Assembly (NCBI RefSeq): GCF_000969885.1
Contig: NZ_CP009501.1
Location: 186,001-250,000, forward strand
Source: Methanosarcina thermophila TM-1
GTDB lineage: Archaea > Halobacteriota > Methanosarcinia > Methanosarcinales > Methanosarcinaceae
Direction: 5' to 3'
DNA: 64,000 nucleotides
This document shows positions 26,826 through 36,391 of this stretch, piece by piece. How positions within the stretch are numbered: position 1 is the stretch's first letter; every line of letters starts with the position of its first letter. The notes under the pieces are model-generated. The model saw only the letters and a program-made list of their open reading frames with translations. It had not been told where the DNA came from and searched no databases. The translations under genes and the position numbers were made by a program.

Positions 26826-27503
26826 TTAATTCAGTTTCTTATTTTTACTCATAGACCCTATAATAATTCTCATATCCTCAACCGTATTAATATTAACAAA
26901 AGTCCTTAATTCAGGATCAATCTCCCTAATTTCCGAAACATCAACAAGCACTACATCCTTCATTTCAAAAACCGGCGTAAGTACAGATCTTTTTCCTTTC
27001 TCAAAGGCTTTTTCGATTTCAGGAATCAGTTTTTTTGAGTAAACCGCATGCAGAGGTTCGAACTTCTTATCCTCCCATTTAGGAAGGGCAGCATCGTGCC
27101 CGCTTGCTTTCTCAAACAGCAGGTCTACAACTCTGGAATTTACAAAAGGCATATCTCCTGCGCAGACAAAAGAGTATTCTGCTCTGGATTCTAGCAGCCC
27201 AGCACGGATGCCTTCAAGAGGACCGGCGTCTTCCAGGGTATCAAAACAGAAACGGATCTCGCACGCAGGGAATTTTTCAAGCACAGGGCTGAACTTTTCT
27301 TCTTGGGTTTTGTCCCGGACTGAGAGAATTACCTCGTCCACAGCTCGGAAAAGGCTTTCTAGCAGGCGTTCAAGAATCGTTTTTTCTTCGAATTTTAGAA
27401 GGGCTTTCTCAACCATGCCCATTCGCCTGCCCCTGCCGCCCGCCAGCACGACAGCGCTTCTGAATTCTATCTGTTCCCTGTCTGGTTCTGTTTTTCCGCT
27501 CAT
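26826..27503 (-). CDS. mobA: Molybdenum cofactor guanylyltransferase
   Basis: 225 residues. Transfers GMP from GTP to molybdopterin to form the guanine dinucleotide cofactor used by formylmethanofuran dehydrogenase and others. Seen: nucleotide motif AVVLAGGRGRRMGMVEKALL near 17-36, and CAGDMPFVNSRVVDLL near 117-132 with the metal-binding Asp. Length is somewhat above the usual 190-200 because of N- and C-terminal extensions. The gene follows mobB-moaE by 104 bp on the same strand, giving a compact cofactor locus. Confidence 0.85.
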   Translation of the reverse strand: MSGKTEPDREQIEFRSAVVLAGGRGRRMGMVEKALLKFEEKTILERLLESLFRAVDEVILSVRDKTQEEKFSPVLEKFPACEIRFCFDTLEDAGPLEGIRAGLLESRAEYSFVCAGDMPFVNSRVVDLLFEKASGHDAALPKWEDKKFEPLHAVYSKKLIPEIEKAFEKGKRSVLTPVFEMKDVVLVDVSEIREIDPELRTFVNINTVEDMRIIIGSMSKNKKLN

Positions 27504-27607
27504 TTGCTCATTTCCGGGGGTTTTATTGCTCTGGTGTAATTTTCTGTTTTTTCTTCTGTTTGCCTAGGGTTTTTAATTCTTGTCTTCTCTCAGGTTTGTT
27601 TCTCATC

Positions 27608-28453
27608 TTATTCTCTGTCGTGCACCCAGAATTCTTCTTTTTCCGTAAATTCCTTCTTCCAGATAGGAGCTTCTACTTTTATGCGTTCTATGGCTTCGCT
27701 GAGTGCAGGGAAAAGTTCAGCCCTGTGGGCGGCTGCGATGACTATGTAGACTATGTCTTCTCCGGCTTTGATAACGCCTGTTTTGTGATGGATCAGGACT
27801 TCAAGGATTCCTTCTTTCTTTTTCAGGTTTTCCCGGATGCGGTCAAGGGCTTTTGAGGCTTCAGGTTCATATTTCTCAAACTCGAGCTTTGAGGTTCTTA
27901 CATACCCTGACAGCTCGCGGACTATTCCGGTAAAGGTGCCGATTGCGCCTGCTTTTCGGATGGCAGGATTTTTCCGGGCTTTCTTTATAAGGGCTTCCAG
28001 GGTATAGCGGTCTGGCTGGGCAAGGGCGATTTCTACAAGGGAAGCTGTAAGTTCTTCATGCATATCAATATCAGCAGGCACTCTAAAAACTACATTTGAA
28101 ACTTCCTGCAGATCGCCAATCACGATTTTCGGAAGCTTGCTTTCTTTAAAACCTTCTACCACGGCAAAATCCATGCCCTGGTCGCAAAGCAGGTCAAGTG
28201 CATGCTCAAGGTCAGAGCCCCTGGAGAAGCTGACAAGCTCGGTACCGGTTGTTTCCGTGCCTGTTATTCCTATTACTACGTCAGCGCCTGCATCAAAGTG
28301 CCTTCCCGTATCGGTATCTGCGGGATTGAGTCGCTGTTCTCCCATATGCTTTATAGTGCCTACGGCTCCGAGCTCGGAAAGGTTTCGGACAAGAGCGGAA
28401 ACAAGGGAAGTTTTGCCTGATTTCTTATACCCAACAACTGAAATGACTTTCAT
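27608..28453 (-). CDS. MobB-MoaE fusion protein
   Basis: 281 residues with two cofactor domains. Residues 1-115: MobB, a P-loop GTP-binding adaptor (VISVVGYKKSGKTSLVSALV; GTIKHMG; VVEGFKESKLPKIVI). Residues 140-281: MoaE, the large subunit of molybdopterin synthase (GAIGTFTGIVREL; VYIVIAAAHRAELFPALSEA; APIWKKEF), which with MoaD inserts sulfur into precursor Z. The catalytic lysine region KKEF is present. The fusion couples an early and a late pathway step. No moaD in the window. Weak ribosome site. Confidence 0.88.
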   Translation of the reverse strand: MKVISVVGYKKSGKTSLVSALVRNLSELGAVGTIKHMGEQRLNPADTDTGRHFDAGADVVIGITGTETTGTELVSFSRGSDLEHALDLLCDQGMDFAVVEGFKESKLPKIVIGDLQEVSNVVFRVPADIDMHEELTASLVEIALAQPDRYTLEALIKKARKNPAIRKAGAIGTFTGIVRELSGYVRTSKLEFEKYEPEASKALDRIRENLKKKEGILEVLIHHKTGVIKAGEDIVYIVIAAAHRAELFPALSEAIERIKVEAPIWKKEFTEKEEFWVHDRE

Positions 28454-28656
28454 TAAAGAGCGTTATATACTTCCCGGTATAAGTAAGGGTCGGCACTTTT
28501 TCTCATCTTCTCTCTTCTTTTTCTTCTTGATTTTACCGGGCATTTGTGAAGATTCAAATATTGAGACTTTGATATTATCTGTAAAGAGTTAACCAGTTTA
28601 ATCCATTCAATCCATATAAATAATTGCAAATAAGATGGGAAAAAGAGGGGGGTAAC

Positions 28657-29346
28657 TTGGCAATAAGTAAGATCAGGATTCGCGATATCCCTGAAGAGGA
28701 GCGCCCTAGAGAGAGGCTTATTCGAAACGGACCGGAATCGCTTTCAAACGCTGAACTGCTTGGAGTTATCCTGAGGACAGGATCAAGGGAAGAAAATGCT
28801 GTCAGCCTGGCTAACCAAATACTCTCGAAATATAATATTAAACAGCTCAGTCTTACAAATGTCTCAACGCTTACGCAGGTTCACGGAGTAGGGAAGGCAA
28901 AAGCTGCCCAGATAGCTGCGGTTTTCGAGCTTGCTCGCCGGCTTGAGACTTTTGTAGAAGAACCGAAAAGGAAAATTTGTTCCCCAAAAGATGTATATGT
29001 CCTTATGTACCCTAAAATGCGGGAACAGAAAAAAGAAAAATTTATAACGCTTTGCCTTGATACAAAAAACCAGGTTCTGAAAGAAGAAGTCGTATCCATC
29101 GGCAGCTTGAATGCAAGTATTGTTCATCCGCGTGAGGTTTTCAAGTCCGCCCTTATGGAATCTTCGGCATCGGTAATTATAGTTCATAATCATCCTTCAG
29201 GAGACCCAAGCCCGAGCCGGGAAGACATAATGGTAACCGAGAAACTAGTAGAAGGAGGAAAACTTCTTGGGATTGACGTGCTTGACCACATTATTATCGG
29301 GGACGGCAGATATGTGAGCCTTAAAGATGAAGGTTTTGTAAAGTGA
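28657..29346 (+). CDS. radC: RadC-like JAB domain protein
   Basis: 229 residues from TTG at 28657, which follows GAGGGGGGT; an upstream in-frame TTG has no ribosome site. Seen: RERLIRNGPESLSNAELLGV and HhH-like GVGKAKAAQIAAVFELARR at the N-terminus, then the MPN/JAMM metal motif VHNHPSGDPSPSREDI near residues 170-185 with an upstream acidic residue. The family is widespread, its link to DNA repair is doubtful and the substrate is unknown. Divergent from mobB-moaE. Stop overlaps the GTG of a short downstream frame. Confidence 0.85.
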   Translation: MAISKIRIRDIPEEERPRERLIRNGPESLSNAELLGVILRTGSREENAVSLANQILSKYNIKQLSLTNVSTLTQVHGVGKAKAAQIAAVFELARRLETFVEEPKRKICSPKDVYVLMYPKMREQKKEKFITLCLDTKNQVLKEEVVSIGSLNASIVHPREVFKSALMESSASVIIVHNHPSGDPSPSREDIMVTEKLVEGGKLLGIDVLDHIIIGDGRYVSLKDEGFVK

Positions 29347-29555
29347 AATCTGGCTTAAAGACCAGAACCCTCAATATAGAGACTATAAATACAGAAACTG
29401 TCAAGATAGTTGAAAACTCTGAAAATGCTGGTAAAACAAAACCCTGTGAAAACAGACAACAATGCGATCCTGCTCAAACCTTATTTGAAAAATTGATAAA
29501 GTGGAAATTTAAACCTGACCCATTTAACTGTCAGGGAAAAACTCATTTAATGTGA
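29343..29555 (+). CDS. Short doubtful gene overlapping radC stop
   Basis: 70 codons starting at a GTG that overlaps the radC stop by four bases, an arrangement typical of coupled genes. The product is polar (NIETINTETVKIVENSENAG) with no recognisable motif or family. It may be a cotranscribed small protein or chance. Low confidence. Confidence 0.2.
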   Translation: MKSGLKTRTLNIETINTETVKIVENSENAGKTKPCENRQQCDPAQTLFEKLIKWKFKPDPFNCQGKTHLM

Positions 29556-29790
29556 GCGAATTTATTAAATCGAAATCTGTAGACTTCTGTTCTCAGGGGC
29601 TATAGTCAACAAATGCCAGAATCAGTTGCTTTACCTTCAGTTTATCATCCTGTAAAACGTGTATTATTGAATTTCGTTTTATCGGACTTTCTAAAATTGC
29701 GATATCTATATATATTTAAAAGAAATGGGCTTTTCGATTAAACAAATTTTCCTCCCAGTCCCTATCCCCTTAAAAAAGGAGGTCTTCTGA

Positions 29791-30777
29791 ATTACAAAAC
29801 ATATAAACGCCTGTACACTGGATAGCAGAGAGATTGAGGAAATAACCCTGGATGACCCTTATACTGTACCTTATAAGGGCATTTACGCTATCTGTGATGC
29901 AGCAAATGAATATGCGGAGATCATTGAGCACTCTAACTGCTACAGCGGGGCTGCGTGGTCCCTTTATCATTATGCAAAAGCACCTCTTGTCCTGAAAGCC
30001 CGTTCAACCGGAAATATGATCCGCTATCTCATGAAAACCGGATCCTCAAAGCTTGAGCTCAAACCATCGGTTGCAGCTGCGGGCATTGAATCCGTGATTG
30101 TGCATGGAGATGAGGTAGAAATTACCTATGTTGGGCTAGGAGGCGGAGGCGTGGGCGCGACCCGCTGCAGAGCATTTGCAAATGGAGTGCTTCGTTATAA
30201 CATCTCTGAGTCGGGAGGCGAAAAATGCGCAAGGGGGACGATTATAGTTCCGCGTAGGGACCGCGTCCTTATAGGCATAGATGACACCGACTCAAAAGAG
30301 ATAGGAGCGACCTGGACCCTGACTCACAATATTGCAAAGAAACTCAACTGTCAGGAAGCTGTTTATCTTTCCCATGCACTTGTCCAGCTTTTTCCGGTTC
30401 CGGAAAGAACCCAGAACTGCATGTCTACCGTGCTCGAATTCGGCTGTGTGGACGAGAAAGCTAAATCATGGCTGGTAAACGCTTTCAAAAAAACCCTTAA
30501 GAAGTACAGTGCTTCAACCCAGACCGGAATGGTTGTCCTTTCGGATTTCTATGCAAAAGGACTATATGAATTCAGCAACCGCAGTCGGACTGAAAGGGTT
30601 TCGAAAGTTGAGGCTTTGCAGTGCGCCAGAGAAAACGGCGTGGGAGTCCTGTTAGATGGCAACGGAGTAATAGGTGCGCTTGCCTCTCTCCCCTGGTTTG
30701 CAAGACCTGATGAGTCTATAATTTCCGGCACTCCGATCAAGCCCCTTATCACGAAAGAGATTAAAAACGGCATTTAA
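29791..30777 (+). CDS. Methanogenesis marker protein 11-like, near-cognate start
   Basis: 328 residues from ATT at 29791. The protein resembles methanogenesis marker 11 and shares the DDTDS signature (VLIGIDDTDSKEIGATW, near 159-175) with TiaS, the archaeal tRNA-Ile2 agmatidine synthase. Seen also: GLGGGGVGATRCRAFANG near 117-134 and STQTGMVVLSDF. Function in methanogens is not established. GGAGG (29778-29782) is followed after 8 nt by ATT; no ATG, GTG or TTG precedes the frame's first Met at 30016, which would remove 75 residues. A TATA box TATATATATTTAAAAG lies near 29703-29720. Confidence 0.72.
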   Translation: MTKHINACTLDSREIEEITLDDPYTVPYKGIYAICDAANEYAEIIEHSNCYSGAAWSLYHYAKAPLVLKARSTGNMIRYLMKTGSSKLELKPSVAAAGIESVIVHGDEVEITYVGLGGGGVGATRCRAFANGVLRYNISESGGEKCARGTIIVPRRDRVLIGIDDTDSKEIGATWTLTHNIAKKLNCQEAVYLSHALVQLFPVPERTQNCMSTVLEFGCVDEKAKSWLVNAFKKTLKKYSASTQTGMVVLSDFYAKGLYEFSNRSRTERVSKVEALQCARENGVGVLLDGNGVIGALASLPWFARPDESIISGTPIKPLITKEIKNGI

Positions 30778-30968
30778 GATTCAGGAAACAGCAAAACAAG
30801 AATCTTGAAATAAAAACCTCAGCCGAGAATGAAAGCTTAATTATTCGAAATTTTAGAGTATAAAAGTAGAGTTATGTGGCTTTGAGTTACATGAAACTTT
30901 GAGCTATATAGCTTACATTATAAAGGTTGAATTCAATATTCTTGAAATTCCATCAGTGTGGGGTCAGT

Positions 30969-32771
30969 TTGAAAAAAGAAAAAGAAGTATCAGAGTGCAC
31001 CGGATTTGAAGCTCTCTACCTTGCAGCCCTTGATAGTGATGTCAGCCTTATAACAGGTGTTCCCGGGTACCCGATTACCTCCCTTATGGAACTTTTTTTG
31101 AGGAAACACGGGGAAAAGGAGCCTGTCGAAGCTTCTAAAGATAAGCCTCGGGTTTCCAGTTCATCTGCTTCCGAAATTCCGAGGGACTACAGCGCCATGT
31201 GGCTGACAAATGAGAAAGTTGCCCTGGAAATGGCTCTTGGGGCATCGGTTTCGGGCAGAAGAGCACTTGTGCTTGTAAAGCATGTAGGGATGAACCTCCT
31301 CTCAGATCCACTTATAACTTCGACTACACACACTATAGGAGCCGGTCTTGTTATAATTGCAGGTGATGACCCTGGTGTAAAAGGTTCTCAGAATGAACAG
31401 GATTCCCGCTGGTACGGCAGGATAGCAGAGGTGGCTGTGTTTGATCCGGCTAACCCAAATACGGCATACAGGGCTCTAAGGCGGGCTTACGAGCTTTCAG
31501 AAGAGACCAGGACACCTGTTATCCTCAGAGTTACTGCAGATCTGAAAAAAAGTAAAGGGAAATTAGAACGCCTTCCAGAAGCCTCAACTCTCCATCCTGA
31601 GTTCGACCGCACAATCTGGAAAAAACGGATGGTAGAAAAACATCAGTTCTTCCACTCCGTAACTTATCCACTGCTGGAAAAGGAAGCTGAGGGCACGTAT
31701 CTAAATGAGGTAAGGGGAAAGGCAGCCGAAAATACGGACCTTAATGAGGTAAAGGAAAAAGCAACTGAAAACACAGGATATGCATCAGGTAAGGAGCATG
31801 AAAAGATAGGGATTATTTCCTCAGGTTTTGCATCTTCGATTGTCGAAGAAATTCTCAAAAAACAGATTAAGCCCCAGGCTGAGGATTCCTGTCCTGAGAT
31901 CTCGCACCTGTCCCTTACCCTTGTGAACCCTCTCCCCCTTGAGAAAATTAAGGCTTTCCTGAAAAGCAACGATAAGGTACTCGTTGTCGAAGAGTCCGAA
32001 CCTTTTATAGAAGAACAGATTCGGATCGCAGGCAAGGTTTACGGGAAAAAGACAGGGCATCTTCCATACGGGCAGGTAAAGCCTGAAGACCTCGAATTCG
32101 CCCTTGAGCATATAGGAGGAGAGATCCCAAAACCTGCAATTTCTGCGGCATTTAAAGCCAGAGGCAGGACTTTAATTTGCAACGACTGCCCCTATCTTCC
32201 CCTTTATCACCTGCTTAGCAAGCTTGACGTGAGGGTTGCAGGCGATATGGGCTGTTCTGTCCTAAGTGCACCCGAACCCATTGCTGCAGTTGATGTTAGC
32301 TTTGCCCTTGGTTCGGCAATCTCGGTTGCCTGTGGTTTTGAGAAAAAAGGCATAGCCGTAATTGGGGATTTTGCTCTTGCACATTCGGGCATTCTCGGGC
32401 TGCTAAATGCCGCGACTACAGGCTGCAATGTGCTTGTGCTCGTTCTCCATAACGAAGTTGCAGCCATGACCGGTGGGCAAACTGTCCCTGATCTCAGGAA
32501 AGTGGTTGAGGCAATAACTCCTGATGTTTCATTTTTTGATATCGACACAGATGAAGAAAGAGTGCCGGACAAGACAGGGGAAGTAATAGATAGAGGGAAA
32601 GTGACATATGAGGTAGAAAAAACGACAGATAGAATCGGGAATGATAGAGAAGCGGGAAATGAAATCGAATACCATATCCTTAATACCAGGCTCTCGGAAC
32701 TGATCCGGACGAAACTTGCACTTCCCGGGCTTTCTGTAATATTCATAAAAGGAAAATGCAGAAAATATTGA
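30969..32771 (+). CDS. ThDP-dependent 2-oxoacid:ferredoxin oxidoreductase-like (IorA-type)
   Basis: 600 residues from TTG at 30969 after GTGGGGTC. It resembles the alpha subunit of indolepyruvate ferredoxin oxidoreductase: an N-terminal pyrimidine-binding half (LITGVPGYPITSLMEL) and a C-terminal ThDP half with GDMGCSVLSAPEPIAAVDVS and VIGDFALAHSGILGLLNAAT, then HNEVAAMTGGQT. The terminal 4Fe-4S domain of classical IorA is absent, so electrons may leave by another subunit. Odd: a low-complexity insert near 240-275 with two 13-residue copies of LNEV-KxAENT, and a charged insert near 545-575. It follows the marker 11-like gene by about 190 bp. Confidence 0.75.
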   Translation: MKKEKEVSECTGFEALYLAALDSDVSLITGVPGYPITSLMELFLRKHGEKEPVEASKDKPRVSSSSASEIPRDYSAMWLTNEKVALEMALGASVSGRRALVLVKHVGMNLLSDPLITSTTHTIGAGLVIIAGDDPGVKGSQNEQDSRWYGRIAEVAVFDPANPNTAYRALRRAYELSEETRTPVILRVTADLKKSKGKLERLPEASTLHPEFDRTIWKKRMVEKHQFFHSVTYPLLEKEAEGTYLNEVRGKAAENTDLNEVKEKATENTGYASGKEHEKIGIISSGFASSIVEEILKKQIKPQAEDSCPEISHLSLTLVNPLPLEKIKAFLKSNDKVLVVEESEPFIEEQIRIAGKVYGKKTGHLPYGQVKPEDLEFALEHIGGEIPKPAISAAFKARGRTLICNDCPYLPLYHLLSKLDVRVAGDMGCSVLSAPEPIAAVDVSFALGSAISVACGFEKKGIAVIGDFALAHSGILGLLNAATTGCNVLVLVLHNEVAAMTGGQTVPDLRKVVEAITPDVSFFDIDTDEERVPDKTGEVIDRGKVTYEVEKTTDRIGNDREAGNEIEYHILNTRLSELIRTKLALPGLSVIFIKGKCRKY

Positions 32772-33308
32772 TCTGGAACTTTCTATTCTTTGGGTCTAGA
32801 ACTTTCTATTATTTGCCCCTTGAGCTTGGTCTGGAGGCAGTAAGGTTCTAATTTCACATAATTCTCTGTTATCTACATAATTCTCTATTATTTCAATAAA
32901 TTTCATTATTTTTTTATCTCGTCTTTGTACTTTCATTTATAATATGACAACCTTCTGCAAGGTTCAGGTATGACCTTAAAGCCCTGTATTCGGAATAAAA
33001 GCTTATTATCCTTTTTATCCTGTGCTTCCTAAGAGATCTGTATACAGGGGACAGATAAGACATAATTTCTCCAGAGAGAACAAGAACTCTTTCAGGCTTA
33101 ATAATATAAATGTGAATACGGGTATCTGGATAATTATTATATGGAGATCAAAATAAAAAATCACAGAGTTTATATATAAAACGATTAATATCTGTTTAAA
33201 GTATTTATAGTGATTAAATAAAAATTATTTCATAAGTTCACTCTTCAGTAAACAGGCGCTGTATAAATCCTCACAACTATTTGGGCTTTAATTTACAGAG
33301 TTGAGATT
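32772..33308. other. Intergenic region with AT-rich short repeats
   Basis: About 540 bp: short direct repeats (GAACTTTCTATT near 32776 and 32802; CATAATTCTCT near 32857 and 32877), otherwise AT-rich. No gene or operator recognised. Confidence 0.4.
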
Positions 33309-34604
33309 ATGAAAAACAAAATAATCGCATTTGACTTTCTCAGGGCTTTAGCAATAGCAATGATCATCCCGGCTCACTTAAGTAACTTTTTGTCTTCTAC
33401 TTACAGCAAGTTAGCCCTTTACGCGGTTGACCCTTATGTCGCAAACATGGGTCTGGGACTTTTTATATTCATGAGTGGGTACTTGCTATACTTTAATAAT
33501 CACTCAATACGTTCATTCCAGAATATATTGTCTTTCTACAGGAAAAGACTTCTGAGGATTTTCCCTCTTTACTGGGCTGCTATTGCCGCTTTTACACTTG
33601 TATTCTTTATATTTGCCCCGAAGTTAAACTCAGGCTTTGTATACCCTAATGCTGAGCAAGTGTTTACTTTTCATAATATAATAGTGCATATACTGGGACT
33701 GCAGATTTTCCTTGCGCCTGCTTATGCATCTCCTATGCTGACACTGTACTTTGTAGGTCTGATTATTGTCTTTTATGCGGTTTATCCATTGATAATAATG
33801 CTTTCAAAGAGTTCAAAGCAGCTGTTACTTTATTCTTCTCTAGTGTTCCTCGGGTTTTTATTAATCTCAAGGAGTTTTAACATTATTGAACACCGTTTTT
33901 TTATGTTTTTCCCTGTATTTATATTTGGAATTCTTACCTGTAAAGAGGGTCTATTTGAAAAGTCAATTACATCTATCTTGAAGATTCCCTTTGTCAAGAT
34001 ATTCCTGGCAGCCCTTCCTATTATATTCGTACTGATTATTGTTCTGGGCTCAAGAGTGACCCTACTCCTCGACCCCAAGGTTTCGTTAACCATTACGTCA
34101 GCAGGCAGCGGCACGATTGGTTCTTCAACAGTTGTATCGATGCTGGAAAGCGTTGCAAACTCTCTGGGTCTGGGGTACGTTACTCTGAAATTTATCATCG
34201 ACACTGTACTTCTTAATGTTTTCATAATTACTTTCTGTATTCTGGAGTACGGGTTTGCAATGAAATTCATTGATAAATTATCAAACTCCTGGAATTCTGC
34301 CCTTACGTATATCGCTACAGCTTCATATTGCATTTACCTCTTCCACAGACCTTTCTTGGCACTCTGGAATACGGCTACAAACTTTATAAGCAATCCATTC
34401 TTGCACGATGCCATCGTAATTTTTGTAGCTTTACCCCTCCTGCTTTTTGTCTCGTACCACCTCCAGATTCTTGAATTAAATCTGAAGAAATCCTTCTCAC
34501 ACAAAAAAGTCCCTCACAGGGATTTCTCCCTTACAGACTCCACAATCGACTCCGGCAAGTTAGCAAGTAACCGGTCGAAAACTGGAAGAAGATCGAAGCT
34601 TTAA
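33309..34604 (+). CDS. Acyltransferase 3 (OafA-like) membrane protein
   Basis: 431 residues, about ten membrane spans. Seen: the N-terminal FDFLRALAIAMIIPAHLSNF with the family His, MGLGLFIFMSGYLLYF (residues 47-62), and YRKRLLRIFPLYWAA near 77-91, all typical of acyltransferase family 3, which acylates cell-surface sugars. A basic cytosolic tail of about 40 residues follows (SGKLASNRSKTGRRSKL). Single gene; substrate unknown but a surface glycan is likely. Confidence 0.85.
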   Translation: MKNKIIAFDFLRALAIAMIIPAHLSNFLSSTYSKLALYAVDPYVANMGLGLFIFMSGYLLYFNNHSIRSFQNILSFYRKRLLRIFPLYWAAIAAFTLVFFIFAPKLNSGFVYPNAEQVFTFHNIIVHILGLQIFLAPAYASPMLTLYFVGLIIVFYAVYPLIIMLSKSSKQLLLYSSLVFLGFLLISRSFNIIEHRFFMFFPVFIFGILTCKEGLFEKSITSILKIPFVKIFLAALPIIFVLIIVLGSRVTLLLDPKVSLTITSAGSGTIGSSTVVSMLESVANSLGLGYVTLKFIIDTVLLNVFIITFCILEYGFAMKFIDKLSNSWNSALTYIATASYCIYLFHRPFLALWNTATNFISNPFLHDAIVIFVALPLLLFVSYHLQILELNLKKSFSHKKVPHRDFSLTDSTIDSGKLASNRSKTGRRSKL

Positions 34605-34771
34605 AACCCTCCATGCCAATACAGCAGTTTTCACTCAAGCCGTTATGTAGTTTAATTTCAGCGGGAGGAAGAATGAGAAAATATTAAGTGGGTAACTGAT
34701 GCGGCAACTCGTAAAATGCAAGGGTAATAATAAGAATGAACTCAACTTCTAGAGAAGTGCATGAGAAAAGG
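34605..34771. other. Short spacer before the tRNA gene
   Basis: Contains GGGAGGAAGAATGAG at about 34659, an isolated ribosome site and ATG that opens only four codons. No gene called. Confidence 0.3.
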
Positions 34772-34856
34772 CGCTGAGGGGGAGATTCGAACTCCCGCAG
34801 CGCGAAGCGCTACCGGTTCTCAAGACCGGCGCCGTAGTCCACTTGGCTACCTCAGC
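34772..34856 (-). tRNA. tRNA-Ser (UGA)
   Basis: 85-nt type II tRNA. Acceptor arm GCTGAGG pairs with CCTCAGC, discriminator G, CCA not encoded. The anticodon stem CCGGT/ACCGG carries the loop CTTGAGA, anticodon UGA. An extra arm of serine type (TAGCGCTTCGCGCTG) and the T arm GGGAG/TTCGAAT/CTCCC are visible. No intron. Decodes UCA. Confidence 0.95.
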
Positions 34857-35003
34857 AGGTTGATAGGATTATCTTTACAGTTCCTAGTAAAGCTATGATC
34901 AAATCACTATGAAATTCCCGCAAGCGTATACAGAAAACCCGATTATGATATATAAAATTTGCGAAGAGGAAGAACCCTTCGCTTTTTTGAAGTTAAGGTG
35001 AAA

Positions 35004-35798
35004 TCAGGCTTCAGATTCTGAGGATCCGCCGGTTTCAACTTCGGGCTCTGGTTCAGTTTCGGGCTCAGCTTCAGCTTTGGTTTCAGCTTCAGCTTTGGTT
35101 TCAGCTTCGGGCTCGGCGGGTACTTCAGCTTCAGGTTCAGCAGTCACCTTTTCAATGAACTGGACTTCCTTAAAGCCGGCGTATTTAATGAGTTCGGATG
35201 CGACTCTGTTCTTTGCCATGAGCCAGCGCTGGTTAAAGGTCAGGCCAGTAGGGATGTAGATTTTTGCGACGCCGTCTGCTGTTTCAACTTCCAGATCCCT
35301 CAAGCCGGTATAGAGGGCGAGCAAGCCCTGAATTTTTTCAATGTCGGTCTCAAGAACCTTTTCGATAGTATAATCATAAGTAACAGTCTTGCCTGCGAGA
35401 GGGCTGTTAAAGTCTACAGTTACCCTGCGGCCTATAACCCTGGTGACAATACCTCTCCTGCCATCTACCTCAACTGCAAGGCCAGGGCGGACGTTACGGT
35501 CTTTTAGTTTTGTAATGGAAATTGTCTCTATAAGTTTGGGGTTGCTTGGGCCAAAGGCTTTTTCCGGAGGGATTACAACGGTCCCACTGTAACCGACTTC
35601 CTTTCCTTCAAGATCCTCATCAAGGCCTTCAATAGTATGACCTGCCCCGACAATAACAACGTCTCCGCCGTAAAGTCCACGCGGGTTAAAAATATCTTCT
35701 TTTTTTGCAAGATCTTCGTCTGTTGTGTCGAAAATCCTGCCATCTTCGAACTTACCTGTGTAGTTCAACTTTATAAAGTCGCCTTTTTGGATTGCCAT
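35004..35798 (-). CDS. FKBP-type peptidyl-prolyl isomerase, long archaeal form
   Basis: 264 residues from the ATG at 35798; an ATG 18 bases upstream is also possible. Residues 1-150 are the FKBP core: IQKGDFIKLNYTG at the start, the IF insert GHTIEGLDEDLEGKEVG, and VVIPPEKAFGP, the SlyD-like class. The segment up to 220 is the C-terminal domain of the large archaeal FKBPs. The tail (220-264) is unusual: a PE/AE-rich acidic repeat run of the type EPEAEVPAEPEAETKAE. Cytosolic folding catalyst and chaperone. Confidence 0.88.
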   Translation of the reverse strand: MAIQKGDFIKLNYTGKFEDGRIFDTTDEDLAKKEDIFNPRGLYGGDVVIVGAGHTIEGLDEDLEGKEVGYSGTVVIPPEKAFGPSNPKLIETISITKLKDRNVRPGLAVEVDGRRGIVTRVIGRRVTVDFNSPLAGKTVTYDYTIEKVLETDIEKIQGLLALYTGLRDLEVETADGVAKIYIPTGLTFNQRWLMAKNRVASELIKYAGFKEVQFIEKVTAEPEAEVPAEPEAETKAEAETKAEAEPETEPEPEVETGGSSESEA

Positions 35799-36313
35799 AA
35801 TTTTCAACTCTTTCATAAATTAACTAAATTGATAAGCAAGATAGCTATTCATTGTCAGCCAATTCAGCATAAACGTGTTTCACGCTATAGAACTCTGCCT
35901 TTAATAATCTTTTGGGAATCCGGGGGGTTACTGCCTATTATAAGAACAGTTCTAAAAACATCAGACTCCTGAACAGCTTTGTCTGAATCAGCACCGGTTG
36001 ACCACAAAATTTACTTTGTATAAAACAACGGTTCTGGAAGTGAACAGATAAAACCGTTTTATATTATATTTATAGTGATCGTCAGCTTTTGCAGAAATGC
36101 GCTCCCCCGCAAATTGCCCGGACAAAAGCAAAAGTTCGGGCACAAAAATTCGTATTACTACGTTTTAAGTCTAATATATTTCTAAGTCTAAATCACTTTC
36201 TGATATTCCATAGGTCTTTCGATTACTATTTATGCCACAAAATTACAATAAAATATTAGAATATAATTCAGGGTATAATTTGGGGAATTCGGGAATGTGA
36301 TATTTATTTTCTC
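35799..36313. other. Intergenic region between FKBP and nikR genes
   Basis: 520 bp. It holds the FKBP promoter side and one strong hairpin: TGCCCGGAC (36115-36123) pairs with GTTCGGGCA (36134-36142), nine pairs with one G-U, 10-nt A-rich loop. No gene. Confidence 0.5.
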
Positions 36314-36362
36314 GTTAAGTATCCTTTTATATTTTATCAGCCGGACTGTGAGGATACTTAAC
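36314..36362. promoter_or_regulatory. Inverted repeat flanking the nikR TATA box
   Basis: GTTAAGTATCCT (36314-36325) is perfectly complementary to AGGATACTTAAC (36351-36362), with 25 nt between. The TATA-like TTTTATATTTTAT lies between the arms at about 36325-36338. The right arm ends 30 bp before the nikR ATG. A symmetric site wrapped round a TATA box is what a dimeric or tetrameric repressor such as NikR would use for autoregulation (inference). It could also fold as an RNA hairpin if transcription started upstream. Confidence 0.65.
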
Positions 36363-36391
36363 AGAAAGTTTCCGTTTCCAAGAGAGGGTAT

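Noticed and set aside
36115-36142. Intrinsic terminator between FKBP and nikR genes
   Set aside because: The hairpin is strong, but there is no T run on either strand next to it and both flanking genes point away from it; kept only as a hairpin.
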